Shown: in pieces, positions 56,215-64,000 of the stretch
Layout: each line of letters opens with the position of its first letter
Position numbering within the stretch: the stretch's first letter is position 1
The notes under the pieces: model-generated
Databases searched by the model: none
The model's input: the letters and a program-made list of their open reading frames with translations, nothing else
What the model was told of the DNA's origin: nothing
Position numbers and translations under genes: made by a program
NCBI GenBank assembly: GCA_015487785.1
Contig: WFPC01000044.1
Span: 62,001-126,000 of the forward strand
Direction of reading: 5' to 3'
Length of the DNA stretch: 64,000 nt
DNA from: Gammaproteobacteria bacterium
Lineage (GTDB): Bacteria; Pseudomonadota; Gammaproteobacteria; S012-40

Positions 56215-58430
56215 CAGCACACCTCCGGCACCAGGGGAATGGCCACCGGTGTACTTTCTCCCGACGGTGCCGCCTCGCCTTCGTCCATGACCGTGGCCAC
56301 GCTGCCGTCGGTGGCCACGCTCACCAGCAACAGTTCCGGCAACTGCCAGGGATCGAGCCCGAGCGTCACGGGCTCGCAAGGCGACGGCCGCTCGAGTCGC
56401 CGCCAGGGACCACCCTCGGCCGTGCGCCGGAAAAACGTGATACCGTTTACGCTGCGCACACCGCTCACGCGCGCCACAACCACTTCCAGCTCACCCTCGG
56501 CCACCTCACGCCCCAGCGGCCAGCCCTGGCCCGCGGGGCCCAGGGGTGGTAGCGGCCACAGGTAACGCCGCACGGCCTGTTCCACCTCGTGGGCAACCTG
56601 GTTGGGAGCAAAACCGGCCCGCACATCAATGCCCACAGCCATGGCGAGCGGCACGTAGTCGCAACCGATGACATAGAGTTCCGCGGTCAGGGGCTTGCGC
56701 TGGGCCAGGTAGTCGTGCACCGCATTGACACTGGCCTGATCGGGACGGGGGTTGGGAGGCTGCAACCCGCGCTTGGCCGGCAATACCATCACCGACACCA
56801 CCCCGGGCACCTCCTCGCGCCGCTGGCGTGGCAGAAAACGCGGCAAGACCTCGACCCGCCCCAAGTGCAGGCCCGGCACCTCGAAGGCCAGGGCGGCATA
56901 GTCGTCGGCAGTGACGGCGCGCTGGCGATGCCGCAGATGGGCTGGAATGCGGCGCTCCGCCTGGGCCACGGTCTCGGCATCGGCACCGCCCTGGGTCGCC
57001 ACCGGCTGGAAGACCTTCAGCGGGCGCCCCAGGCGACGACCATCCGGGCCCTTGGCGTCGATGGCCCGGAGCGTGCCAGCAGGCAGGTTGCCGGCCCGAC
57101 CACCGCCGGCCCGCGCGAAGGCCAGCTTGATGCGGCTGCCCGACTCCGGCACACGACCGCGTACGCCATCGCCGAAGCACACCGTGCCCGCCTCGGCATC
57201 GAGTTGAAAAACGGCATCGTCCCGCCCAGCCTGCGCCAGATCGTCGATCGCCCGCCAGGCCACATAGCCCCGACCTTCCTCCTCCACTTCCAGTCGCAGG
57301 CTACCAGGATCCACCGCCGTGAGGCCCAGCTCGATGCATTGGTCGGCGCTACCGTCGCTCTGCCCCACCACGCGCTCGACCACGCTTTGGCGTTGATCGA
57401 TCTCCACCGCGTTGAGCCCGGCCCAGCGCAGCACCAGTGAGGCCGTGCCAGGCTCGGGCCGCAGGCGCAACCAGGCCACCAGCCGCGCCAGGCGCTCGGG
57501 ATCATCGAGCCGGGGTGGACGCTCGCCGACACCGGCATTGCTCTCCTTGCGGGCATCGCCTTCCAACACCCCGAACTCGCTCGCATCGGCCGGCAGGCGC
57601 AGACGCACCACCCCTACCCGGGTGAGGGCCTCGCTGCGATCGAAAACGGGGCTGAGACGGTGGTAGAGCGGTCGCTCCTGCTCGAGACGGGGTGTGCTGA
57701 TACTCCAGCGCAACGCGCGGCGCACGACGCTGGCCTGGGTCATGCCGTCATTGCCGGCGGCATCCGGTACCAGGCCGATGTCGAGCAGGCGGCGATCGTC
57801 GTCGGTCCCAGCCAGGCGTGCCCTGAGCACGCCTGGGTCGACCCCGGGAGGCGCCAACAGGGCCATCCAGAGCGAGGCATCCACGCTGTCTTGCACCAAG
57901 TCGAAGCGCGCCTCGCCCTCGTGGAATACCGGCGTGGTGACATAACTCGCCACCTCGCCCTGAAGCCCGTAGAAATCACGCAGCTCGTCGATGGTATCGG
58001 CCAGCGCCTCGCGCTCCTGCTCATCGAGGGGACGTTTGCAATAGCACTCGCCCACCAGGGGCTGCACCACGGCCTCGGCCACGGTCTCGAACGGCACCGG
58101 CCCCGCCACGGAGGAACCGGCCGACAACACTGCCGCCGACGCGGGAACCGCCTCGTCCAGGCTCAGGCCAAGCAGGCCACGAGCCGGCTCGGCCGGACGC
58201 AAGGGCAGGCCCAGTAACTGCAGAAAGGCCAGGCGCTGGCGCTCCGGCACCAGGTTGGCGCGGTAGAGCACCGTGTCGGCCAGCCAGGCAAACAGCTCCA
58301 ACAGAGTACGCCCCGGATCGCCGGCTTCGGCCGGGCGCCACTCCGGGGTGTGCGCCGGCACCCGCGCGAGCAGCTCCTCGACGAGGTCCTCGTAACTGCG
58401 GTCATCCAGTCGTGGCGGTATTATCGGCAT
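56214..58430 (-). CDS. eCIS baseplate wedge protein, gpJ/gp6/Afp11-like
   Basis: 738 residues. Begins PIIPPRLDDRSYEDLVEELLARVPAHTPEW with DPGRTLLELFAWLADTVLYR, the hallmark of the 'putative baseplate assembly protein' family. It contains CFGDGVRGRVPESGSRI and RAVTADDYAALAFEVPGL and ends in the AVGIDVRAGFAPNQVAHEVEQAVRR region of gpJ/gp6. It forms the iris-like ring around the spike. Overlaps gp25-like by 29 bases. Confidence 0.93.
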   Translation of the reverse strand: MPIIPPRLDDRSYEDLVEELLARVPAHTPEWRPAEAGDPGRTLLELFAWLADTVLYRANLVPERQRLAFLQLLGLPLRPAEPARGLLGLSLDEAVPASAAVLSAGSSVAGPVPFETVAEAVVQPLVGECYCKRPLDEQEREALADTIDELRDFYGLQGEVASYVTTPVFHEGEARFDLVQDSVDASLWMALLAPPGVDPGVLRARLAGTDDDRRLLDIGLVPDAAGNDGMTQASVVRRALRWSISTPRLEQERPLYHRLSPVFDRSEALTRVGVVRLRLPADASEFGVLEGDARKESNAGVGERPPRLDDPERLARLVAWLRLRPEPGTASLVLRWAGLNAVEIDQRQSVVERVVGQSDGSADQCIELGLTAVDPGSLRLEVEEEGRGYVAWRAIDDLAQAGRDDAVFQLDAEAGTVCFGDGVRGRVPESGSRIKLAFARAGGGRAGNLPAGTLRAIDAKGPDGRRLGRPLKVFQPVATQGGADAETVAQAERRIPAHLRHRQRAVTADDYAALAFEVPGLHLGRVEVLPRFLPRQRREEVPGVVSVMVLPAKRGLQPPNPRPDQASVNAVHDYLAQRKPLTAELYVIGCDYVPLAMAVGIDVRAGFAPNQVAHEVEQAVRRYLWPLPPLGPAGQGWPLGREVAEGELEVVVARVSGVRSVNGITFFRRTAEGGPWRRLERPSPCEPVTLGLDPWQLPELLLVSVATDGSVATVMDEGEAAPSGESTPVAIPLVPEVC

Positions 58431-58818
58431 GCGACGTCCCTTGTAGTTCCATACTGATGCCCACCCGCCCTGGACGATTGTCGCGCCGCAGGCGATAGCT
58501 GATCTCGATCACGACGGTTTCCGCCCGATCTTCGGCCGCGCGGACTTCCACGCCATCGAGCAGCAAGCGTGGCTCCCAGCGCAACAGGGCCTCGCGGATA
58601 CGCTCGCGGATGCGCCGACGCGTGGTGATGTCGTTTTCCTGCTGGAGAAAATCCTCCAGGCCGGCCCCGAAACCAGGCCGCATGAGGCGCTCGCCGGGGC
58701 GCGTGAGCAGAATGATGCGGATCGATTGGCGCACGCTCTCCTCCAGCGTGGGATAGTGCAAATACCCCTGAGGATCGGGCACCGGCAACAGAGGCCAACT
58801 GACCAGCGGCTCGCTCAT
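58402..58818 (-). CDS. eCIS baseplate gp25/GPW-like protein (Afp9-like)
   Basis: 138 residues. Typical signature ESVRQSIRIILLTRPGERLMRPGFGAGLEDFL, then EALLRWEPRLLLDGVEV and VVIEISYRLRRDNRPG. T4 gp25 homologues start sheath polymerisation on the baseplate. Translational overlap at both ends (ATGA with the upstream gene). Confidence 0.95.
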   Translation of the reverse strand: MSEPLVSWPLLPVPDPQGYLHYPTLEESVRQSIRIILLTRPGERLMRPGFGAGLEDFLQQENDITTRRRIRERIREALLRWEPRLLLDGVEVRAAEDRAETVVIEISYRLRRDNRPGRVGISMELQGTSHADNTATTG

Positions 58819-60788
58819 GGCTCCGCTCCCCCGCCTTTGGCCTTGAGACCCGGCACCGGCACCCAGACAAAGAGATAAGGTAACCAGCGAAAAATGATGT
58901 CGAACAAGGCGACGAAGATCGTCATCACGATCAGCGCGCAGAGGGTGACGATGGGGATGGAGATCATCAGCATCATGCCCATGGCACCTCCCTGGGCATC
59001 CTTGCAGGCCGTGTCCTCTGACGCGGGCAGGTCACGCCCCAGCGGCCAGGGCAATACCGACAACACCAGATCCACCAGCCCCAGCTTGCGCATGCGCTTG
59101 AACCGGCCACAAAGCATATCGGACATGACAATGCCGACATTCTTCTGATACTTGCGCAGCCCGGCCGGCGAGATATCCATGGGCATGGGGATGCGCACCG
59201 GCCGCGCGGGGGCATCGGGATCGAAAAAGGGCGCGATCTGGAATGCCTCGCTGGCCGCCCCCACCACAGCGGGAAACAATGGCCCACAAGCCGCCCGACG
59301 ATACACGCAACGCACGATGAAACGGGCCTGTTCCGTATCGTCCGGAATACCGCCTCCGGCAGAGACATCACCACGCACGGGTAGCAAGGCAGCAATGGCC
59401 TCGCCAAGCGCAGTCACCGCCGCGGTTTCCTCCCCTGCCGAGGGAAACTGCAACACGGCAACGGCGGGATCGGTCAGGGGAAAAATGAAATCGGGCCAGC
59501 GGGAATCCAGCGCCAACGGTTGCTCCCGGGTATCGAAACACACCAGCGGCTCATCCACCGATTCCAGGCCGGGCGCAGCAGCACGAACCCGGAGCAAGGC
59601 CTCGGCCAGGCTGCCGGGAACCTCGGTGAAATGGGGGTGCGCAGCCAGGGCCTGGAAGACCGGCGCTTCCCGTCGGGGCACGATGGACCGCAGGGTTTCC
59701 AGCACGGCCTGTGCCTCCGCTGACGCCACCTGTCCGCCATCGCGCAATGCGCGCCACAGCTCGGGCAGATGGCGCTCGAGAAACCGGGCCAAATCGAGCA
59801 ACACATACCAGGATCCGGTCTGGATCACGTCCCGGGCACTGCGATAGATACGCCGTTCACTGGCTTCCACATCGCCCTCCAGGCCAGCGAAATCCATTCT
59901 GGCCGTGCGGCCTTGCCAGGCCGCCTGTTCGATCAATGCCAGCCAGGGGGCTATGACTTCCGCCTGCAACAACAAGGCCTCGGCTCCCGGCGTGGAATCG
60001 CCCGCGGCCATGGCCGATGCGCGCTCGACCGGCGCCCCCAGCCACTGTTCGCGCCGGTTGAGCGGCAATACCGCGCTGTGAATCCGGCGCTCGACGTCGC
60101 ACTCTCCGCCATAGCGCACCGCAAACAGGGGCAGGCACTCCTCGCCGGCCATCAAGCGACGGCAACGATGCTCGTCATGAGCCGCTACCGGACGCCAGCG
60201 CCCCTCTACGAAGGCGTGCTCCAGCAACACGCCCGATGTCTCGCCCAGGGGCAGAAGACGCCGCACCACATAGGCCGTTTCGCCCTCCTCCACTTCCGCC
60301 AGACCCGGTCCGGCATGCACCAGGGAGGCACAGATCAGGTAATGGCGCTGATGGGCGGCCTGATAGAGCTTCAGAGGCGGAGCATCGGCAGCCCGTGCCG
60401 GCGCCGGAAATAATAGCCTGGAAAGCCTTTTGCCTGGCACGCTGCCCTCACCCTGGTCACGGGTTCGGCGCAGTTGCCGTGTCAAACGGCGGGTGCGCCC
60501 AATCAGATAAGCCACCGGCGAATCCTCCTCCCGCGGCACGGAGCGCACGGGAGAGGCCATGGGTTCACGCCAGGTTTCCGGCTCCACCAGCCATTGACGC
60601 ATGCGCTGGGGCTCGTCGGCCAGCATGTCGAGGTACTCGCGCATGAAATCGTCGTGATCGAAACGCAGGATCGCCGGACACAGGGCTGGTGGTTCCTGTG
60701 CGGGACGCAAACCCACCGGCGTCGGCTGCGCCCACAGCGGCAAAGGCGCCATCCAGTCGATGCGTGCGTGCGTGGCCAGGCTCACCAT
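58815..60788 (-). CDS. eCIS-locus protein with C-terminal membrane hairpin (657 aa)
   Basis: No named domain recognised. A soluble region of about 600 residues (RFDHDDFMREYLDMLADEP, AVLPLNRREQWLGAPVERA, RFIVRCVYRRAACGPLFP, DAPARPVRIPMPMDISPAGLRKY) is followed by two adjacent hydrophobic segments (about 604-645: LMISIPIVTLCALIVMTIF, FDIIFRWLPYLFVWV) and a basic tail. No signal peptide. The position between spike and gp25-like genes points to a baseplate-associated protein; the hairpin could fix the machine to a membrane or insert into the target. The ATG at 60788 overlaps the spike stop by 7 bases; the long upstream open frame is antisense-free shadow of the spike and hub genes. Confidence 0.82.
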   Translation of the reverse strand: MVSLATHARIDWMAPLPLWAQPTPVGLRPAQEPPALCPAILRFDHDDFMREYLDMLADEPQRMRQWLVEPETWREPMASPVRSVPREEDSPVAYLIGRTRRLTRQLRRTRDQGEGSVPGKRLSRLLFPAPARAADAPPLKLYQAAHQRHYLICASLVHAGPGLAEVEEGETAYVVRRLLPLGETSGVLLEHAFVEGRWRPVAAHDEHRCRRLMAGEECLPLFAVRYGGECDVERRIHSAVLPLNRREQWLGAPVERASAMAAGDSTPGAEALLLQAEVIAPWLALIEQAAWQGRTARMDFAGLEGDVEASERRIYRSARDVIQTGSWYVLLDLARFLERHLPELWRALRDGGQVASAEAQAVLETLRSIVPRREAPVFQALAAHPHFTEVPGSLAEALLRVRAAAPGLESVDEPLVCFDTREQPLALDSRWPDFIFPLTDPAVAVLQFPSAGEETAAVTALGEAIAALLPVRGDVSAGGGIPDDTEQARFIVRCVYRRAACGPLFPAVVGAASEAFQIAPFFDPDAPARPVRIPMPMDISPAGLRKYQKNVGIVMSDMLCGRFKRMRKLGLVDLVLSVLPWPLGRDLPASEDTACKDAQGGAMGMMLMISIPIVTLCALIVMTIFVALFDIIFRWLPYLFVWVPVPGLKAKGGGAEP

Positions 60789-61474
60789 ATATTGCCCGCC
60801 CCCGGCGTGTAGGATGCGCTGATGACGCTGTTGGTTATGAGCGTGTCGGCCTGGACCACGCCGCTGAAACGCGACATGCCCGCATTGACCGACACCATGG
60901 CGGCGCTCACTTCCACCTGGGCACCCGCCTCGATCTTGACCTTGAGCCCGGTCTGCAGCGTGATACCCTCGCTGTCGAGGATGATGCTGGCTCCCGCCAC
61001 CTGCAGCCGGATCCTGCCGCCGCCGGCATCGCTCAGGGTACCCCGCGCCCCACCAGGCGTGGAAAATTCCACCGCAGCATTCCCTCCCTCCGGTTCCTCG
61101 ATGGCGATGCGGGTACCCGCCTTGCCGGTGAAACTCCAGCGGTCGATACGTCGCCCCACCTGCTCGGGTGGACGGCCCGCACCATTCCACAGCCCTCCTA
61201 CCACCACGGCCTGGCGGGGATCGCCGTTGACGAAGCTGACCAGCACCTCGTCGCCCACATCGGGAATGAGAAAGGCGCCACGGCCATCGCCGGCGAAGGG
61301 CACCGCCACCCGGGCCCACAGACGGGCATTCTGCTGCTCCACACCGTGGTAGGCCAGCAAGCGAATCTCGATGCGACCCCGCTGTTCGGGGTCTTCCACC
61401 GCGGTCACCTCGGCCAATTGGGGGGTAATGCAAGCCGCCAGCTCGGCCGTGCGGGGCAACAGGCTTTCGCTCAT
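60782..61474 (-). CDS. eCIS spike protein, VgrG/gp5-like OB-fold and beta-helix
   Basis: 230 residues. The OB-fold region, about 20-100, has RGRIEIRLLAYHG, ARVAVPFAGDGRGAFLIPDVGDEVLVSF and GDPRQAVVVGGLWNG, as in phage baseplate V/VgrG proteins. A triple-helix-like tail follows (RIRLQVAGASIILDSEGITLQTG, VKIEAGAQVEV). No PAAR tip gene was recognised nearby. The ATG at 61474 overlaps the hub stop (TGATG); GTG at 61477 is the alternative. Hub and spike are separate genes, as in T4 gp27/gp5, whereas Pvc8/Afp8 carries both. Confidence 0.93.
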   Translation of the reverse strand: MSESLLPRTAELAACITPQLAEVTAVEDPEQRGRIEIRLLAYHGVEQQNARLWARVAVPFAGDGRGAFLIPDVGDEVLVSFVNGDPRQAVVVGGLWNGAGRPPEQVGRRIDRWSFTGKAGTRIAIEEPEGGNAAVEFSTPGGARGTLSDAGGGRIRLQVAGASIILDSEGITLQTGLKVKIEAGAQVEVSAAMVSVNAGMSRFSGVVQADTLITNSVISASYTPGAGNIW

Positions 61475-62562
61475 CACCCTGCCTCTCCCAGATGCGCCGT
61501 CTCGGCCACGAAATCGGTGCGATAACCCGCCGAGGTATCGAAGCGGTGATGTGTGGCCGTGACATAATAAGTGTTCTCGAAGCGTGGGCTGACCCCGCGC
61601 AGGCGCAGATGACTCCCCACCCGCAGGGCCGGCTGGCCGCTGGCGCTGCCCTCGGCGCGCACGAAACGCCGGGCACGCTGGTCGAAGGCGGCCTCGGCCA
61701 GGGCACGGGCTTCATCACTGTCGGTGACGGCGGGACGGGCGAGATGCTCACGGCGCGTCCCCAGGGTCTGGGCCAGCAGCTCGGCCCCGCTGCGTCCCTG
61801 CCCCGGGCCGCTGGCCGGCCCCCGGGCCGAGGCACTGACCGGCCGGCCATTGATCGCATCCCAGCCGGCGGTGGTGACCTCGGTGACCTGATGGGCCAGG
61901 TCGGCCACGAAACGTACGGCGCGCAGCTCATCGAACAGGCCCAGTTCGAGCACATTGCGCTGGATCTCGGCGCGCGGCGCAACCGCCAGCGTGCTGTCGA
62001 ACACCTGAATGTCGGCGCCATGGCGCGCGAGCAGACGGCGCAGAAAAGCCAGGTCGCTCTCGTTGAACTGCACCCAGGTGGCACGTATCTGATCAAGCCC
62101 GCTAACCTCGGCCCGCAGTCCCAGGCGCTGGGCCAGGCGCGTCACCAGTTCGGCGAGGGAAAGCTCTCGGTAGACCTCACTGCGCCGCGCCATGCGCGCT
62201 CCTTGCAGAGCATCTTCGGCCAGCACCAGCAACTCGGGCGGCGCGGCCTCGGGAAACTCCGCTTCCAGGCCGGTGATCACTCCGCGAAACAGTTCCTGCG
62301 GCGCGGCGCCGTCACCGCCGTAGAGCACCAAAGTGGAACCGAGACGGAGCTCCGTCTCATCCTCGAAGGCGTAACCGGCACCACCACCGTCGAAACTAGC
62401 CACATTGCTCAGACGCAGTTCCAGTGCGCTCAAACCGCCCTCCTGCTCACGCAGGTCGAAGGCCAACACCAGTTCATTGACGCGCTCGGAACTTTGGCCA
62501 TCGACCTCCAGCAAGGGCCTGGGATTGATAACCGGTGGTCTTTCCTGTTCCATCACGGCCAT
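61474..62562 (-). CDS. eCIS hub protein, phage late control gene D / gp27-like
   Basis: 362 residues. VgrG N-terminal fold: LVLAFDLREQEGGLSALELRLSN, ELFRGVITGLEAEF, VLAEDALQGARMARRS, SLAELVTRLAQRLGL, TWVQFNESDLAFLRRLLARHGADI and the FENTYYVTATHHRFDTSAGY end. Connects the inner tube to the spike. One base after the small upstream gene; a second ATG at 62553 is possible. Confidence 0.93.
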   Translation of the reverse strand: MAVMEQERPPVINPRPLLEVDGQSSERVNELVLAFDLREQEGGLSALELRLSNVASFDGGGAGYAFEDETELRLGSTLVLYGGDGAAPQELFRGVITGLEAEFPEAAPPELLVLAEDALQGARMARRSEVYRELSLAELVTRLAQRLGLRAEVSGLDQIRATWVQFNESDLAFLRRLLARHGADIQVFDSTLAVAPRAEIQRNVLELGLFDELRAVRFVADLAHQVTEVTTAGWDAINGRPVSASARGPASGPGQGRSGAELLAQTLGTRREHLARPAVTDSDEARALAEAAFDQRARRFVRAEGSASGQPALRVGSHLRLRGVSPRFENTYYVTATHHRFDTSAGYRTDFVAETAHLGEAG

Positions 62563-62563
62563 T

Positions 62564-62746
62564 TCAATCGGTCTCCAACCGGGCCTGGCGACGCTGATGA
62601 GTCGCCCACTCGGCTTGCCAGTGACGACGACGCAACAGCCGCTCGTGGCCGTCCTCGGTATCGCCGGGTTGCGGGGCGGAGGCCACTTCGTCCACCGCAG
62701 GCCGCTCGGCGATCTCGGCCGTCACCTCTTCGAAGATCACTCCCAT
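62564..62746 (-). CDS. Small eCIS-locus protein (60 aa)
   Basis: Acidic start (MGVIFEEVTAEIAERPAVDE), Pro/Ala linker and basic Arg/Gln-rich end (RRRHWQAEWATHQRRQARL). It has a strong AGAGGA site 4 bases before the ATG, overlaps the previous gene by 10 bases and ends one base before the hub gene, so it fills an otherwise empty slot. Small proteins of this kind recur between Afp7- and Afp8-like genes in eCIS loci; function unknown. Confidence 0.7.
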   Translation of the reverse strand: MGVIFEEVTAEIAERPAVDEVASAPQPGDTEDGHERLLRRRHWQAEWATHQRRQARLETD

Positions 62747-63642
62747 TCGTCCTCTCCCTCGAACGTAATCAAATCCTTCAACGCCCCCACCCGGCCCACC
62801 TCGGCCCGCGCACCATTGACCGGCGCCAGCATCTTGCCGCCGGGACCGAAGCGCTCCGGCACGCCAGCCCGGGTTTCGTCCGGCGCCAGGAAGACACGGG
62901 TTGAAAGTGCACGGCGCGCCCGCTCGACAGGACGTCGCAAACGAGCATCGGCGGAGTTAGGTGGCGTCAACCCCGGCGCTCCGGCAGGGCGGGGAGTATC
63001 GTCCACCAGCACCGTGCGCGCGCCAGGAAAACGCAGATTCTCAACACCATTGCGACGCGCCAGATCACGTGCCGCGGCGGGATCGCCGCCGCGGGTGGCG
63101 GTAGCCGTCAACCCGCGCCCATCTGCACCGGGGTCGGCCTCGGCTTCCACCGCCGGCGGCCGGAAGGCATCGCCGAGACGCCCACCCACCGCAACCCGCT
63201 TGTCCGTTTGCCCACTGAAGAGCTTGTCCTGCCGCGACAAGGTGATACTGACCGCCGAACGCAGGGGAATACCCTCGGGGGCGAAGAAATCAAGTTTCTC
63301 CTTGAAACTCTCCAGCATGCCGCTGAAGACATATTCACCCCACTCGAAATCCACCACCGGTGGCGTCTTGTCTTCCTGTGGTTCCATCAAGCTCGCCACC
63401 CGGAGGCTGTGGATACGCACATCTTCGCCACTGGCCGTGGTATCGAACAACAGCTCCAGGCTGAGCTTGCCCGTGCTTTGGGATACGTATTGCTTGGCGC
63501 TGTCGCCCGAGCCAGTGTTCTTGAGCTGGTTGGACACCGTGTAACTGAGGCTGTCGGGATTGAAATGTACTTCGAACTCACTGTCGGCCCGACCCTGCAC
63601 GCGAAACCTGGCCCGCACCGGAACTTGCTCCACCGGCATCAT
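62737..63642 (-). CDS. eCIS tube-baseplate adaptor, Afp7/Pvc7-like with degenerate LysM
   Basis: 301 residues. The N-terminal CIS tube-protein domain, about 1-150, has FEVHFNPDSLSYTVSNQLKN, STGKLSLELLFDTT, VDFEWGEYVFSGMLESFKEKLDFFAPEG and GIPLRSAVSITL. The second half keeps only the end of a LysM repeat (LARRNGVENLRFPGARTVLV, about 190-215), then a low-complexity Pro/Arg region. Starts at ATGA with the tube gene. In Afp7/Pvc7 the LysM part contacts the hub. Confidence 0.88.
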   Translation of the reverse strand: MMPVEQVPVRARFRVQGRADSEFEVHFNPDSLSYTVSNQLKNTGSGDSAKQYVSQSTGKLSLELLFDTTASGEDVRIHSLRVASLMEPQEDKTPPVVDFEWGEYVFSGMLESFKEKLDFFAPEGIPLRSAVSITLSRQDKLFSGQTDKRVAVGGRLGDAFRPPAVEAEADPGADGRGLTATATRGGDPAAARDLARRNGVENLRFPGARTVLVDDTPRPAGAPGLTPPNSADARLRRPVERARRALSTRVFLAPDETRAGVPERFGPGGKMLAPVNGARAEVGRVGALKDLITFEGEDEWE

Positions 63643-64000
63643 CCTTCCCCTTCCCCGCTTGTCATCAGGTTCTGCCGCACCGGACCGACCCGCGCCAGTC
63701 CCTCGTGGGCCAGATGGAGTTCCTCTATCACCACCTCGCTGTTACTGGCATTGAGATCGGGTGCTTTGAATTTCACCGGCAGGGCATTGACCAGGCTCCA
63801 GCTCATCACCCCTCGCCCAGCACCGTCGAACAGGGTGATGTCCACATCAAGTCGATGGGCATAGGCCTGTCGGCCCACCAGGCTGAACCAGGCCCAGAGA
63901 TCCCCACAACGGGTCAGGCCTCGCTTGAACACCACGGTGGCGAAATTGACCCGCCCGGCACGCTGCACCACGCCCCAGTTGCGCCCTCCCTCCTTGATCA
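63639..64000 (-). CDS. eCIS inner tube protein, gp19-like (5' end outside window)
   Basis: The last 120 or so residues of a T4 gp19-type tube protein. The frame runs in from the right edge with I-K-E-G-G-R-N-W-G, the family hallmark, then VNFATVVFKRGLTRCGDLWAWF, DVDITLFDGAGRGVMSWSLVNALPVKFKAPDLNA and VIEELHLAHEGL. Its position next to the Afp7-like gene fits the Afp5/Pvc5 tube variant that contacts the baseplate; main tube and sheath genes should lie beyond 64000. Confidence 0.92.
   Translation of the reverse strand, partial: IKEGGRNWGVVQRAGRVNFATVVFKRGLTRCGDLWAWFSLVGRQAYAHRLDVDITLFDGAGRGVMSWSLVNALPVKFKAPDLNASNSEVVIEELHLAHEGLARVGPVRQNLMTSGEGEG

Noticed and set aside
60789-62096. Upstream extension of the 657-residue membrane-hairpin protein to 62096
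   Set aside because: It covers the hub and spike genes in another frame and is Arg/Pro/Ser-rich nonsense; the ATG at 60788 overlapping the spike stop is the real start.
39582-64000. Intact prophage or T6SS interpretation of the tail-like genes
   Set aside because: No capsid, terminase, lysis or integrase genes and no T6SS TssJLM membrane complex; the Afp15-like ATPase and DUF4157 cargo point to an eCIS.

Overview
ORGANISM. The window carries the order tig-clpP-clpX-lon-hupB-ppiD, with sbcB, sfsA, fabI and a tonB2-type operon with ttpC. The proteins read as a GC-rich gammaproteobacterium, and a Chromatiales-like sulfur or marine lineage is my best guess. No species call is possible from the sequence alone. 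All assignments come from reading the sequence; no database search was run.

LAYOUT. (1) 1-2039, plus strand: the end of sfsA, then sbcB (exonuclease I), closed by a bidirectional terminator shared with the next convergent gene. (2) 2153-12290, minus strand: a beta-helix lipoprotein with its own Pho-box-like promoter; a decayed transposase remnant; then a seven-gene operon read right to left as DUF3450, TtpC-like ExbB, ExbB, ExbD, TonB, TPR protein and TonB-dependent receptor. A striking four-repeat Pho box with a -10 element lies just upstream of DUF3450, so this looks like a phosphate-starvation outer-membrane uptake system. (3) 12407-21192, minus strand: a sensory block of STAS protein, SpoIIE-type phosphatase/kinase, LuxR-type response regulator, second TonB-dependent receptor, COG2984-type binding protein and a hybrid histidine kinase with Hpt. 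(4) 21367-28011, minus strand: a Yej/Dpp-type peptide ABC importer, divergent from fabI (plus). (5) 29004-39516, minus strand: dicarboxylate/amino-acid symporter, ppiD, tRNA-Asp, tRNA-Val, hupB, lon, clpX, clpP, tig and tRNA-Leu, the protein quality-control core.

(6) 39582-64000, minus strand: a tightly packed, visibly more GC-rich locus of at least 17 genes encoding an extracellular (phage-tail-like) contractile injection system (eCIS). Transcription enters from beyond the right edge. In transcription order: tube protein (partial), LysM-type tube/baseplate adaptor, a 60-residue protein, gpD-like hub, gp5/VgrG-like spike, a protein with a C-terminal membrane hairpin, gp25-like wedge, gpJ-like and gpI-like baseplate proteins, two small PKD-fragment proteins, three paralogous unknown proteins (272, 575 and 1316 residues), an unknown 511-residue protein, a double-AAA ATPase, and a 1142-residue DUF4157 protein ending in a nuclease-like region. 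Sheath, cap and first tube genes are expected to the right of the window.

MOST NOTEWORTHY. (a) PKD/Ig-like domains appear to be cut in half between consecutive eCIS proteins, so that three polypeptides could interlock into a chain. (b) The DUF4157 cargo combines an HEXXH region, a long amphipathic helical middle and a nuclease-like C-terminus. (c) The TonB2/TtpC/DUF3450 operon and the separate beta-helix lipoprotein share Pho-box-like promoters.
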